From NCBI GenBank assembly GCA_947451385.1, contig CANFYZ010000033.1:1-39842 (forward strand): a stretch of 39,842 nt of DNA, read 5' to 3'. The position numbers were made by a program, and so were the translations under genes. The notes under the pieces were generated by a model. That model worked only from the letters and a program-made list of their open reading frames with translations. It searched no databases and had not been told where the DNA came from. This stretch comes from Comamonadaceae bacterium. GTDB lineage: Bacteria; Pseudomonadota; Gammaproteobacteria; Burkholderiales; Burkholderiaceae_C. This document shows positions 16,303-24,655 of this stretch, one piece after another. Positions within the stretch are counted from its first letter, which is position 1, and the number at the start of each line of letters is the position of its first letter.

Positions 16303-16774
16303 TCTTGCGATGTTGGGCAATTTTGCGAAGCAACTCCAGCAAGATCTGCTTTTCTGCCGGGGTCACATGCTTCCAGATATTGTCTTCCATAGTCAAGGTG
16401 ACAGATTTCAATTTTTGAGCCATGGCCAGACCGGCTTTGCTCAATCGCACCAATTGCATGCGTCTGTCTTGTTCACTTTGAATGCGGGTGAGCAAATTCC
16501 TTTTTTCAAGCCGATCCAAAATCAAGGTTAAGTTAGGCGCAACCACATTCAGAACCGTACTCAGACGCTTAGGCGTCAGTTCCAGATTGGCTTGCAGCAA
16601 AATCAAAATGGTGAACTCCAGCTTGTTGAGCTTGAAGACATCTTGGATGTGGTTTTTGAAAGTGTGGTCCGTAGGAATACTGGCCTGCGCCAGGTGATAC
16701 CCCAAGAGATTAACTAAGCTGCCATGTTCCATCTGACCTGGTAGAACGGGCTCTGTGACTGTTTTATTGGGCAT
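16298..16774 (-). CDS. MarR-family transcriptional regulator
   Basis: A 158-residue winged-helix regulator of the MarR family. The DNA-binding region reads LTPKRLSTVLNVVAPNLTLILDRLEKRNLLTRIQSEQDRRMQLVRLSKAG, with the characteristic D-R-R wing, flanked by helices for dimerisation. MarR proteins usually repress nearby genes and are released by phenolic or aromatic ligands. I place the start at ATG 16774; a TTG at 16813 would add 13 residues. Neither has a good ribosome site. It converges on the tannase gene and is divergent from the amidase gene across ~125 bases, so it may control the amidase, itself and perhaps the tannase. Aromatic acids released by the esterase would be natural effectors (inference). 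Confidence 0.88.
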   Translation of the reverse strand: MPNKTVTEPVLPGQMEHGSLVNLLGYHLAQASIPTDHTFKNHIQDVFKLNKLEFTILILLQANLELTPKRLSTVLNVVAPNLTLILDRLEKRNLLTRIQSEQDRRMQLVRLSKAGLAMAQKLKSVTLTMEDNIWKHVTPAEKQILLELLRKIAQHRKT

Positions 16775-16900
16775 TTCAGTTGCGTGGAAACCGGTTTTTA
16801 ATGTGATCCTCAATTTTCATTATCAACCATGCATCGCTGATGAATGAGGGAAAGTGCATTTCATTTTCATTCTTGAATTGTGCTAACGTCATTTCAAAGT

Positions 16901-18334
16901 ATGGGTTGGATTTCTCCCCAGTATGAAAGGCTCAGTTTGAGTTTAGAACCTTGGTCATGGTCAGCCACCGAACTGGCTTATCGCATCCAAAAGCGCGACA
17001 TCAGCAGTCGAGAAGCTGTTCTTTCTTGTGTTGACCGTATCCATCAAGTCAACCCTCAGCTGAATGCCATTGTCGAACTGTCAATCACCTCCGCTTTGGC
17101 TGCGGCCGATGCCGCCGACCGTGCCCTTCGCAGTGGTGAACCGCTTGGTTTTTTGCATGGCGTGCCCATCACGACCAAAATCAATGTGGATCAGGCCGGC
17201 TCCGCGACCAGCAACGGCGTGAAAGCCTATGCAAATAACTTTGCGCATGTTGACAGTCCGGTTGTCGCCAATCTGCGCCGCGCAGGTGCAGTCATTGTGG
17301 GCCGCACCAATACGCCCGCATTTTCAATGCGTTGGTACACGGACAATGATTTACATGGCCGAACATTGAATCCTTGGGCTTCAGACCGAACACCTGGCGG
17401 ATCAAGCGGTGGAGCCGCAGTGGCTGTGGCCAAAGGGATGTGCGCCATTGGCCATGGCAATGATGGAGGCGGCTCCATCAGATACCCGGCCTATTGCACA
17501 GGAACTGTGGGACTTCGTCCTTCTTTTGCAAGGGTTCCCGCCTTCAATGCCACAACAAACGCAGAAAGACAGCTCTCACTTCAATGGGTCTCTGTCCAAG
17601 GCGCCATCACCCGTACTGTGGCTGACTCTAAATTGGCGCTTCAAGCCATGATGCCAGCGGACCCGAGAGACCCCTGGCATGTCCCCTTACCATTTCAAGG
17701 GACTGTCAGCCTGCCGCGAAAGGTGGCTCTGTGTTTTGATCCTGTTGGCGTTGGCTTGCACACAAGCGTGCGCGCGCACCTTGAAAAAGCAGCCCGTATA
17801 TTGCTTGAAGCAGGTTATGAAGTCGAAGAAATACCCCCTCCTGATGTGGCCGCAGCCGCCCAAGCTTGGAACGATCACGCCCAAGGGGAAGCACGTATTT
17901 CAATGACGCAAGTGATTCAGAGAGAGGGTGACGATTTGAGCCGTCGTGCGTTTGAGCTCATGATGAATCGAACACCGAATTTGGATGTTCATTCCTTGAT
18001 GCAAATCTCAGCTTCGCGTGCTACTTTCTTGCGGCGATGGCAAATCTTCATGGAATCGCACCCTCTTGTATTGTGTCCAGTGGCGATGGAGCCAGCCTTG
18101 CCCTACGGAGTCGATATCGAAAGTGATGCGAGTGTCGATCGCTTGTATCGTTCACATGTTTTTTTGTTCGCTACAGCATTTCTGGGACTGCCCTGCATTT
18201 CTGTGCCAACCGGTGTGGTCGATGGGATTCCCATGGGGGTTCAAATTATTGGCCCTCGGTTCCGAGAAGACATGGTCTTGGATGCAGCCCAAGCCATCGA
18301 AGAAGCTTGCGGGTTATGCAGATCACCTGATTGA
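16901..18334 (+). CDS. Amidase-signature-family hydrolase
   Basis: A 477-residue amidase of the AS family, hydrolysing an amide or related C-N bond. The Ser-cisSer-Lys triad is complete: Lys93 (ITTKINVD), cis-Ser168 (PGGSSGG) and nucleophile Ser192 (GNDGGGSIRYPA), with the standard 24-residue spacing between the serines. VGLRPS after it is also typical. There is no signal peptide, so it is cytoplasmic; GatCAB subunit identity is unlikely because no gatB or gatC is near. The ATG at 16901 is used; a GTG at 16880 would add seven residues. The gene is divergent from marR in an AT-rich, mid-GC stretch, and has no obvious partner gene apart from the exported esterase. Confidence 0.9.
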   Translation: MGWISPQYERLSLSLEPWSWSATELAYRIQKRDISSREAVLSCVDRIHQVNPQLNAIVELSITSALAAADAADRALRSGEPLGFLHGVPITTKINVDQAGSATSNGVKAYANNFAHVDSPVVANLRRAGAVIVGRTNTPAFSMRWYTDNDLHGRTLNPWASDRTPGGSSGGAAVAVAKGMCAIGHGNDGGGSIRYPAYCTGTVGLRPSFARVPAFNATTNAERQLSLQWVSVQGAITRTVADSKLALQAMMPADPRDPWHVPLPFQGTVSLPRKVALCFDPVGVGLHTSVRAHLEKAARILLEAGYEVEEIPPPDVAAAAQAWNDHAQGEARISMTQVIQREGDDLSRRAFELMMNRTPNLDVHSLMQISASRATFLRRWQIFMESHPLVLCPVAMEPALPYGVDIESDASVDRLYRSHVFLFATAFLGLPCISVPTGVVDGIPMGVQIIGPRFREDMVLDAAQAIEEACGLCRSPD

Positions 18335-18450
18335 GCCTTGTCATAAAGCATCCGCCATCGCAGATCTGAATTCATAACCAACGCGGCGATGCCTGCTTAA
18401 AATCACAATTCTGCACAGCCCGGGACGCGCGGCAACGTGGTGCTCGCCCT

Positions 18451-18467
18451 CCCCTTATGCCAAGGGG
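18451..18467 (+). other. Leader hairpin before the 8-oxoguanine-deaminase-like gene
   Basis: CCCCTT and AAGGGG form a six-base stem with a five-base loop, 49 bases before ATG 18517. It is followed by GGCCAGGGG, not by a T-tract, so it is not a simple terminator. It may be part of the mRNA leader; no riboswitch family can be assigned by eye. Confidence 0.35.
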
Positions 18468-18516
18468 CCAGGGGATTCGGCCGCGACTTGTTTCACTCTT
18501 TGCCCAGGACAAGTCC

Positions 18517-19929
18517 ATGACCACTTTGCTCATCCACCGCGCCCGCTGCATCGCCACGCAAGACGATGCCCAGACCGAACTGCAGGGCGCTTCGCTGTTG
18601 ATTCGCGACGGCCTTATTGAACGCCTCATTCCTGCCAGCGAAAACACCGATGCATTGCTCACGCAGGTCGATGAAGTCATCGACGCGCGCCACCACGTGG
18701 TGGTGCCGGGCCTGATCAACACACACCACCACATGTACCAGTCGCTGACGCGGGCCATCCCGGGGGTGCAAAACGCCGAGCTGTTCAGCTGGCTGCAAGG
18801 TCTGTACCCGATCTGGGTGGGGCTCACGCCCGAGATGGTGCTTGTGTCGGGCCAGGTGGCCATGGCCGAGTTGCTGCTGAGCGGTTGCACCACCAGCTCG
18901 GACCACCTGTACATCTACCCCAACGGCGTGCGACTGGACGACAGCATTGAAGCGGCGCACACCATTGGCATGCGCTTTACCGCCACACGCGGCAGCATGA
19001 GCGTGGGCGAGTCGCAAGGCGGTCTGCCGCCCGACCGTGTGGTGGAAAAAGAGCCCGCCATTTTGAAAGAAACCCAGCGCCTGATCGAGACCTGGCACGA
19101 CGCCAGCTTTGGCGCCATGACGCATGTGGCCGTGGCCCCCTGCTCGCCCTTCAGCGTGAGCCAGGACCTGATGCGCGAAGCCGCCAAGCTGGCCCGCGCC
19201 TACAAGGTCCGCCTGCACACCCACCTGGCCGAGAACGACCACGACATTGCGTACACCCAAGAAAAGTTCAACTGCACCCCCGCGCAATACGCCGAGGACT
19301 TGGGCTGGGTGGGCCAGGATGTGTGGCATGCCCACGGCGTGAAACTGGACGACGAGGGCACCTACCTCTTTGCCAAAACCCGCACCGGCATTGCGCATTG
19401 CCCCTGCAGCAATATGCGCCTGGCCAGCGGCATTTTGCCGCTGCGCAAAATGCTGGACGCCGGTGTGCCCATTGGCCTGGGCGTGGACGGCAGCGCCAGC
19501 AACGACGCTGCGCACCTGCTGAACGAGGCGCGCCAAGCGATGCTGCTGGCCCGCGTGGGCCGGGCTTTAGAACCCTTCGGTTGTGACCACGGCCCCGCCG
19601 AGATGACCCCGCGCGACGCGCTGCGCCTGGCCACACGCGGCGGTGCCCAGGTGCTGGGCCGTGCGCATGAGATTGGGCAAATCACAGCCGGCTTTTGCGC
19701 CGACATCGCCCTGTTCCGAACCGACACCCTCAGCATGGCGGGCGGCGCGGTGCACGACCCGGTGGGCGCGCTCTTGCTGTGCGCCAGCGACAACGCCGAC
19801 TACACCCTCGTCAACGGACGTGTGGTGGTCAGACAGGGTGAGATTGCGACCGTCGAGATGGGCCCTTTGATTGAACGGCACAACCAACTGGCGATGCAGC
19901 TGGCTGGGGGACGTGTTCTTCCGCCGGCC
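18517..19929 (+). CDS. 8-oxoguanine deaminase-like metal amidohydrolase
   Basis: A ~471-residue cytoplasmic amidohydrolase of the ATZ/TRZ (cytosine/guanine deaminase) group. Metal ligands are His70 and His72 (NTHHHMYQS), His236 (LHTHLAEN, with Glu239), a later His (HAHGV) and Asp324 (GVDGSASND). The pattern NTHHHMYQSLTRA and SSDHLYIYPN are typical of 8-oxoguanine deaminases, which convert 8-oxoguanine to urate. The N-terminal start MTTLLIHRARCIAT at 18517 has AGGA seven bases upstream; the longer frame from 18457 overlaps a leader hairpin. The stop codon is at about 19930-19932. Urate as product would link it to puuD 11 kb away. Guanine or a triazine substrate cannot be excluded. Confidence 0.82.
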
Positions 19930-19941
19930 TGAAGGCGGCCA

Positions 19942-20940
19942 TCAACTGTCGGCTTTGATCCCCAGTTCCTGGGTCAGCGTTTTCCAGCGCATCAGGTCTT
20001 CACGCAGAAAGCGGGCAAAGGCGTCCGGCCCCAAGCCGGTGGGCTCCAGGCCCTGGCCGCGCAAGCTTTCGACGATCTCTGGCAGCGCCAAAATCTGCGC
20101 GGTGTCAGCCGCAATTTTGTCGACGATGCTGCGCGGCGTGCCTGCAGGCGCGAGCAGTCCGAACCAGCCACTGGTGTCCAGTTTGGCGACGCCAGCTTCA
20201 CCAAAGGTCGGCACCTCGGGCAAGACTTTGGAGCGCACCGTACCCACGAGGGCCAGCGCGCGGACACGACCACTCTTCAGGTGCGGCATGGCGGTGCCAA
20301 TTGAATTGAACGAACTGACCACCTGCCCGCCCAGCAAATCCACGATCGACGCGGACTCTCCTTTGTAGGGAATGTGGGTCAGGTCAATCCCTGCTCCTCG
20401 CTTCAGCGCTTCACCATAAATATGAAAAGAAGAAGCGTTGCCGAAAGACGCATAGTTCAGTGGCGCACCACGGGCTTTAGCGGACTTGGCACCTTCGATG
20501 AATTCACCAATGGTTTTGTAAGGGGAGTCACTGCGCACCAGCAGCACCACCTCGGAGCGGATGAACTGAACAATTGGCGTGAAATCGCGCTCTGCATCCC
20601 ATGGCACCTTGGGCATCAAGGCCGGGGCTTGCACCAGGGATGTGAAAGTTGACAACAAGGTGTAGCCATCGGCCGGCGCGCGTGCGACATATTCAGTACC
20701 AATGACCGTGGTCGCGCCGGGTTTGTATTCGACCGTCACCGGTTGCCCCCAGCGCACTGAGAGTTTTTCGGTCAGCATGCGGGTAACACGGTCGGGGCTG
20801 CCTGCGGGCAGACTGGGCATGATGATTCTGACGGGCTTGTTAGGCCAAGGTGCGGCAGACTGAGCCACCGCATTCAACGCGGGCAAGGCCCAAGCGCTGG
20901 CAGCCAGCGCAGTCAAAAGGATCGCGCGTTTGTGATTCAT
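19942..20940 (-). CDS. TctC/Bug-family periplasmic solute-binding protein (orphan 3)
   Basis: A 332-residue exported binding protein with signal peptide MNHKRAILLTALAASAWALPALNAVAQ. Family blocks are PVRIIMPSLPAGSPDRVTR, EYKPGATTVIGTEYVARAPADGYTLL, THIPYKGESASIVDLLGGQV and LLAPAGTPRSIVDKI. PSLPAGSPDR in place of the common PxxxGGxxD makes the ligand loop atypical. AAGGA lies six bases before the ATG. It follows the LLM oxidoreductase gene after nine bases, forming a two-gene unit converging on the amidohydrolase. A ligand such as a heterocycle oxidised by the LLM enzyme is possible but not shown. No tctAB neighbour. Confidence 0.92.
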   Translation of the reverse strand: MNHKRAILLTALAASAWALPALNAVAQSAAPWPNKPVRIIMPSLPAGSPDRVTRMLTEKLSVRWGQPVTVEYKPGATTVIGTEYVARAPADGYTLLSTFTSLVQAPALMPKVPWDAERDFTPIVQFIRSEVVLLVRSDSPYKTIGEFIEGAKSAKARGAPLNYASFGNASSFHIYGEALKRGAGIDLTHIPYKGESASIVDLLGGQVVSSFNSIGTAMPHLKSGRVRALALVGTVRSKVLPEVPTFGEAGVAKLDTSGWFGLLAPAGTPRSIVDKIAADTAQILALPEIVESLRGQGLEPTGLGPDAFARFLREDLMRWKTLTQELGIKADS

Positions 20941-20949
20941 TTTGAGTCC

Positions 20950-21996
20950 TTAGTGAGTTTGCAACGCTTCGGTGCGCTCGAGAATCCAAGGCATGACGTC
21001 CGAGGCGAACAAAGAGACCGACCGTTTGGAATGACTGAAGGCCAGATTCCCAAAAGCAAATCGCGTGAGTACGAAGTTGATGCCTGAGACTTCAATTTGC
21101 TGCAACAGTTGCTCTCGCACGGTCTCTGGGGTGCCTGCCAAAGCACGACCTGCGCCCACCAGCTCGTCCCATGTGGAAGGAAAGTAAGCACCGGGTTTCG
21201 TGCCGTTCTTTTCCCACAGGTACATGAAACTTTGGTACCAGCGCGCGTAGGCCACACGGGCAATGTCGTGGGCTTCTTGTTCTGTGGGTGCGATCACCAT
21301 GTGGCGCGTGGTGCCCATCAATGGCAACTGATCAGGGCTGTGTCCCGCTGCAGCCCATTCTTCACGGTAGCGGTCGGTGATCACGCGAATCCGATCCAAG
21401 GGGGCGTTACCGACAATATTGCAGCGATTGGCGACACACCAACTGACCCCATTGGGGTCGCCGACGCCGTACCACAGGGGGGGGTGGGGGGTTTGCAAGG
21501 GTGCCATGGTCATGGGCACGTCTTTGTATTGGTAAAACTGGCCTTGGTAGCTCAGTTCAGGTGTCGCCGAGTGGCCGGCCTTCAAGGCCTTCATCACCAC
21601 TTCGTAGGACTCGAGGTAACGCGCATGCGCCTCATCGGGATTGACGCCGTAGTAGCCCAATTCGTAAGGTGAAATGCCCCGCCCAATGCCCAATTGAAAG
21701 CGGCCCCGACTCAAGTGGTCGAGCATGCAAATTTCTTCAGCCAGGCGCAAGGGGTGGTACAGGGCCAGGGTGTAAACCAAGGGGCCAAACAACAGGCGCT
21801 TGGTTCTTTGCGCCACGGCAGAGTGAAACACAGAGGGCGAAGGCGACATCCCCAAGGGGGTGGCATGGTGTTCGGCCGTCAGATACACGTGAATGCCTAT
21901 GCGGTCGTAGGCTTCGATCAGCTGCAAACGCTCTTCATAGAAATCACTCAGTGCAGCGCCGCTGTTGTCGAGATGGTCAAAAACACCAAATTTCAT
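20950..21996 (-). CDS. LLM-class flavin-dependent oxidoreductase
   Basis: A 348-residue luciferase-like monooxygenase with a TIM-barrel fold, using reduced FMN (or F420 in some lineages). Recognisable parts are MKFGVFDHLD at the start, LTAEHHATPLGMSPSPSVF, LDHLSRGRFQLGIGRGISPYEL (the conserved GRG block), and LQTPHPPLWYGVGDPNGVSW. These enzymes oxygenate or desulfonate small molecules; the substrate is not predictable. There is an LLM-internal homopolymer tract (21477-21491 on the plus strand). It is transcribed just before the third Bug gene, nine bases apart, so the two are co-transcribed and probably serve one substrate. The GAGATG-like ribosome site is weak. Confidence 0.9.
   Translation of the reverse strand: MKFGVFDHLDNSGAALSDFYEERLQLIEAYDRIGIHVYLTAEHHATPLGMSPSPSVFHSAVAQRTKRLLFGPLVYTLALYHPLRLAEEICMLDHLSRGRFQLGIGRGISPYELGYYGVNPDEAHARYLESYEVVMKALKAGHSATPELSYQGQFYQYKDVPMTMAPLQTPHPPLWYGVGDPNGVSWCVANRCNIVGNAPLDRIRVITDRYREEWAAAGHSPDQLPLMGTTRHMVIAPTEQEAHDIARVAYARWYQSFMYLWEKNGTKPGAYFPSTWDELVGAGRALAGTPETVREQLLQQIEVSGINFVLTRFAFGNLAFSHSKRSVSLFASDVMPWILERTEALQTH
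21477..21491. repeat. Homopolymer G8-T-G6 tract within the LLM gene
   Basis: On the plus strand eight G are followed by T and six G. On the coding strand this is C6-A-C8, within the codons for the TPHPPLWYG segment. Such a tract is prone to replication slippage, and a one-base change would put the gene out of frame. Confidence 0.85.
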
Positions 21997-22186
21997 TGTG
22001 GCATCTCAATCAAGTGGTCATCAAATAGGTCAGATTGCATGCACCCGAGGATAGCTTGGAAGCAGATTTTTCGCTTGCAGACGGTCATGCTTTTGTTGAA
22101 CGGCATAATCCCCGAGCGCTTCGTTTGGCGATGAATCAAGGCATCTGCCCATAAACGAATTCTTTTATTTGCAGATCGGCCTTTTC

Positions 22187-22780
22187 ATGCACCGTACCCT
22201 GTTCGACACGCCCGTCGTGAACTCTGTTTTGCGCGCCGGCTCGGTCGGTTTTTTGAAGCTCACCGGTTGGAAACTCGAAGGCACTTTGCCCCCCGGCGTT
22301 GACAAATGCGTGATGATTGCCGCCCCGCACACCAGCAACTGGGACTTGCCTTATTTGTTGATGGTGGCTTTTGCCTTGCACATCAAGGTGTATTGGATGG
22401 GCAAAAAAAGTATCTTCAATTTTCCATTTGGCCCGCTCATGCGCTGGCTCGGCGGCATTGCGGTGAACCGCGAGCAGGCCTCCAACTTGGTGGACAGCTG
22501 CGCCCAAGAACTGGTGCAGGCCGATGGCCAGGTGCACCTGGTGGTGCCCCCTGAAGGCACTCGCAGCAAGACGCGTTACTGGAAAACCGGTTTTTATTAC
22601 ATCGCCTTGAAAGCCCAAGTGCCGATCGTGATGGGCTACATGGACTACTCGCGCAAGATCAGCGGCCTGGGCCCCTTGTTCTACCCCACCGGCGACATTG
22701 AAATAGACATGGTCGCCATCAAAGCGTTTTACGCGCCCTTCAAAGGCAAGAACCCCGACCAGTTCGAGTCGGCGGCGTGA
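22187..22780 (+). CDS. 1-Acyl-glycerol-phosphate acyltransferase-like (PlsC superfamily)
   Basis: A 197-residue acyltransferase. The PlsC-type motif is HTSNWD (His48 to Asp53, H-x4-D), followed by MGKKSIFNFP, an IAVNRE block and PPEGTRSK (residues 122-128), which together correspond to motifs I-III of the lysophosphatidate acyltransferase family. It is shorter than canonical PlsC and has little N-terminal TM sequence, so it resembles the small 'glycerol acyltransferase' group that may acylate other lipids or carriers. The start is the ATG at 22187; a TTG upstream at 22169 would add six residues. It is followed after 26 bases by the Ldh2-type gene, but no functional link is visible. Confidence 0.85.
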   Translation: MHRTLFDTPVVNSVLRAGSVGFLKLTGWKLEGTLPPGVDKCVMIAAPHTSNWDLPYLLMVAFALHIKVYWMGKKSIFNFPFGPLMRWLGGIAVNREQASNLVDSCAQELVQADGQVHLVVPPEGTRSKTRYWKTGFYYIALKAQVPIVMGYMDYSRKISGLGPLFYPTGDIEIDMVAIKAFYAPFKGKNPDQFESAA

Positions 22781-22806
22781 CAGGACTTTGACGCTTTGTT
22801 TTTAAG

Positions 22807-23865
22807 ATGGCGGCCATGAACTACGCCATCCAAGACCTCACCACTTTCGCCCAAGATCTTTTGCAGGCCGCGGGCCTGCCCGCCGACAAAGCCCAGGCCG
22901 TGGCCGAGGTGTTGGTGGAGGGTGACTTGCTCGGCCACACCACGCACGGACTGGCGCTGCTGGCGCCGTATTTGGGCGAAATCGAATCGGGCTCCATGCG
23001 CAAAGACGGCGCGCCCCTGGTGGTGTCTGACTTTCCTGCCGCGCTCACCTGGGACGGCCAACGCCTGCCCGGCCCTTGGTTGACCCTGCAGGCCATGGAG
23101 GTGGCGATGCAGCGCGCCCGCAGCCAGGGCACTTGCACCGTGGTGATTCGGCGCAGCCACCACATTGCCTGTTTGGCCGCGTACCACGAACGCGCCACGC
23201 GCCAAGGGTTTGTCATGCTGCTGCATTGCTCGGATGCCAACTCGGCCAGCGTGGCCCCGTTTGGCGGGCTGGACCCGGTGTTCACCCCCAACCCGGTGTC
23301 GGTGGGCTTTCCTACCTCGGGCTGGCCGGTGCTGGTGGACGTGTCCACCTCGGCCACCACCAACGGGCTGACCAACCGCTCACACAAAGAAGGCCAGTTA
23401 CTGCCTGCCGCCTGGGTGATGGACGGCCATGGGCAAGCCAGTTGCGACCCGGCGGTGTTGTTCACCGAACCCAAGGGCACCATCTTGCCGCTGGGCGGCA
23501 TGGACTCGGGCCACAAGGGTTACGGCCTGAGCTTGATGGTCGAAGCCTTGACTGGTGGCCTGGCCGGCCACGGCCGCGCCGACCCGCGGGAAGGCTGGGG
23601 TGCCACGGTGTACCTGCACATCATCGACCCCCGCGCGTTTGCGGGGGCGGCCGCCTTCAACCGGCAAATGGACCAGGTGACCGCAGAATGTCGTGCCTCT
23701 CAGCCCGCCCACCCGGGCCAAACAGTGCGCACGCCAGGCGAACGGGGCCTGAAAATGAAAGCCGATAGCGCACACACCGGCGTGGCGCTGTATCCCAACA
23801 TCATGCCCTTGCTGGCGCCTTGGGCGGCCAAGCTGGCGGTGCCCTTGCCTCAGCCCCTGAACTGA
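22807..23865 (+). CDS. Ldh2/malate-L-lactate dehydrogenase-family oxidoreductase
   Basis: A 352-residue NAD(P)-dependent dehydrogenase of the Ldh2 (ylbC/ureidoglycolate/L-sulfolactate) family, which acts on alpha-hydroxy acids. GLPADKAQAVAEVLVEGDLLGHTTHGLALL is the typical N-terminus, RRSHHIACLAAY holds the catalytic His-His region, PFGGLDPVFTPNPVSVGFPT is the cofactor-binding block, and HKGYGLSLMVEALTGGLAG is a later family motif. The start may be 22807 or the in-frame ATG at 22816; neither has a clear ribosome site. It begins the plus-strand series leading to the ModA-like protein, aldolase, kinase and TctCBA. In that series it would oxidise an alpha-hydroxy acid, such as a sugar acid, to the 2-oxo acid (inference). 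Confidence 0.9.
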   Translation: MAAMNYAIQDLTTFAQDLLQAAGLPADKAQAVAEVLVEGDLLGHTTHGLALLAPYLGEIESGSMRKDGAPLVVSDFPAALTWDGQRLPGPWLTLQAMEVAMQRARSQGTCTVVIRRSHHIACLAAYHERATRQGFVMLLHCSDANSASVAPFGGLDPVFTPNPVSVGFPTSGWPVLVDVSTSATTNGLTNRSHKEGQLLPAAWVMDGHGQASCDPAVLFTEPKGTILPLGGMDSGHKGYGLSLMVEALTGGLAGHGRADPREGWGATVYLHIIDPRAFAGAAAFNRQMDQVTAECRASQPAHPGQTVRTPGERGLKMKADSAHTGVALYPNIMPLLAPWAAKLAVPLPQPLN

Positions 23866-23882
23866 AAGCCGAAGCACTCCAT

Positions 23883-24644
23883 ATGCTCTTTTCGTTTCGA
23901 CGCTTCGCCATGGCTTGCACCTGGGTGGCTTGCTCTGCAGGGTCTTTACCGGCCTGGGCAGCGGAGATTGAGGTCTTTGCCGCAGGCGCTTCCAAAGTGG
24001 CTGTAGAAAAATTGGCCACTGCCTACCAACGTTTGACCGGCGACACCTTGGTGGTGCGCTCAGACACCGTCGGGGCTTTGCGCGATCGCATCCTCCAGGG
24101 TGAACGGCCTCAACTGACGGTGCTCAGTCAGGCGGCCGTCGACGCCTTGATCAGCCAGGGCCTTGTGCAAGCCCGGCAAACCTGGCCTCTGGGCACGGTG
24201 CGTGCTGGCCTGGCGGTGAAACGCGGCGCCCCGGTGCCGGACATTTCGACTGTGGAGAGTCTGAAAAAAACTCTGTTGCAAGCCCAAACCGTGGCACATG
24301 CCGATGGGGCCCGAGGCGCCACCTCGGGTGCCCACTTTGCCAAGATGATCGACCAACTCGGTCTTCGGCCTGCACTGCAAGCCAAGCTGGTGATACTGCC
24401 CTTCGGCGTTGAAGTGATCGAAGGCGTAGCGGCGGGCCAGTTTGAACTGGGGGCCAGCCAATCCAGCGAAATCGTTCCGCACGAGGCGGTCACCTATGTG
24501 GGTGATTTGCCTGCGCCATTTGCGCTGCGCACGCCTTACGTGGCCGCCGTGGTGGCGGGCAGCGCCCAAGGAGAACGGCTGCTGGCGTTCATGGCCTCAG
24601 CGGCCGGTATGACCGCTTTCACTGCATCTGGTTTTGCCCCATGA
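23883..24644 (+). CDS. ModA-like periplasmic substrate-binding protein
   Basis: A 253-residue exported protein with a signal peptide (cleavage near AWA-AEIEV) and the fold of molybdate-type ABC binding proteins: IEVFAAGASKVAVEKLATAYQRLTGDTLVV at the start, LTVLSQAAVDALISQG, and VIEGVAAGQFELGASQSSEIV. It is a substrate-binding domain of the PBP2 family, but no modB or modC permease gene follows, so molybdate uptake is unlikely. The start is the ATG at 23883, where the signal peptide begins; the frame extends upstream within the Ldh2 gene. It sits 17 bases after that gene and overlaps the aldolase frame (ATGA). A carboxylate ligand linked to the pathway is an inference. Orphan ModA-like proteins occur in other tripartite-transporter operons, which argues for a sensor or adaptor role. 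Confidence 0.8.
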   Translation: MLFSFRRFAMACTWVACSAGSLPAWAAEIEVFAAGASKVAVEKLATAYQRLTGDTLVVRSDTVGALRDRILQGERPQLTVLSQAAVDALISQGLVQARQTWPLGTVRAGLAVKRGAPVPDISTVESLKKTLLQAQTVAHADGARGATSGAHFAKMIDQLGLRPALQAKLVILPFGVEVIEGVAAGQFELGASQSSEIVPHEAVTYVGDLPAPFALRTPYVAAVVAGSAQGERLLAFMASAAGMTAFTASGFAP

Positions 24645-24655
24645 AAGAGAACGCC

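Noticed and set aside
18451-18516. A purine riboswitch before the 8-oxoguanine-deaminase-like gene
   Set aside because: There is a short leader hairpin but I cannot recognise a purine or xanthine riboswitch core; a covariance-model search would be needed.
23883-24644. Molybdate ABC transporter as the identity of the ModA-like gene
   Set aside because: No modB or modC genes are nearby and the context is carboxylate metabolism.
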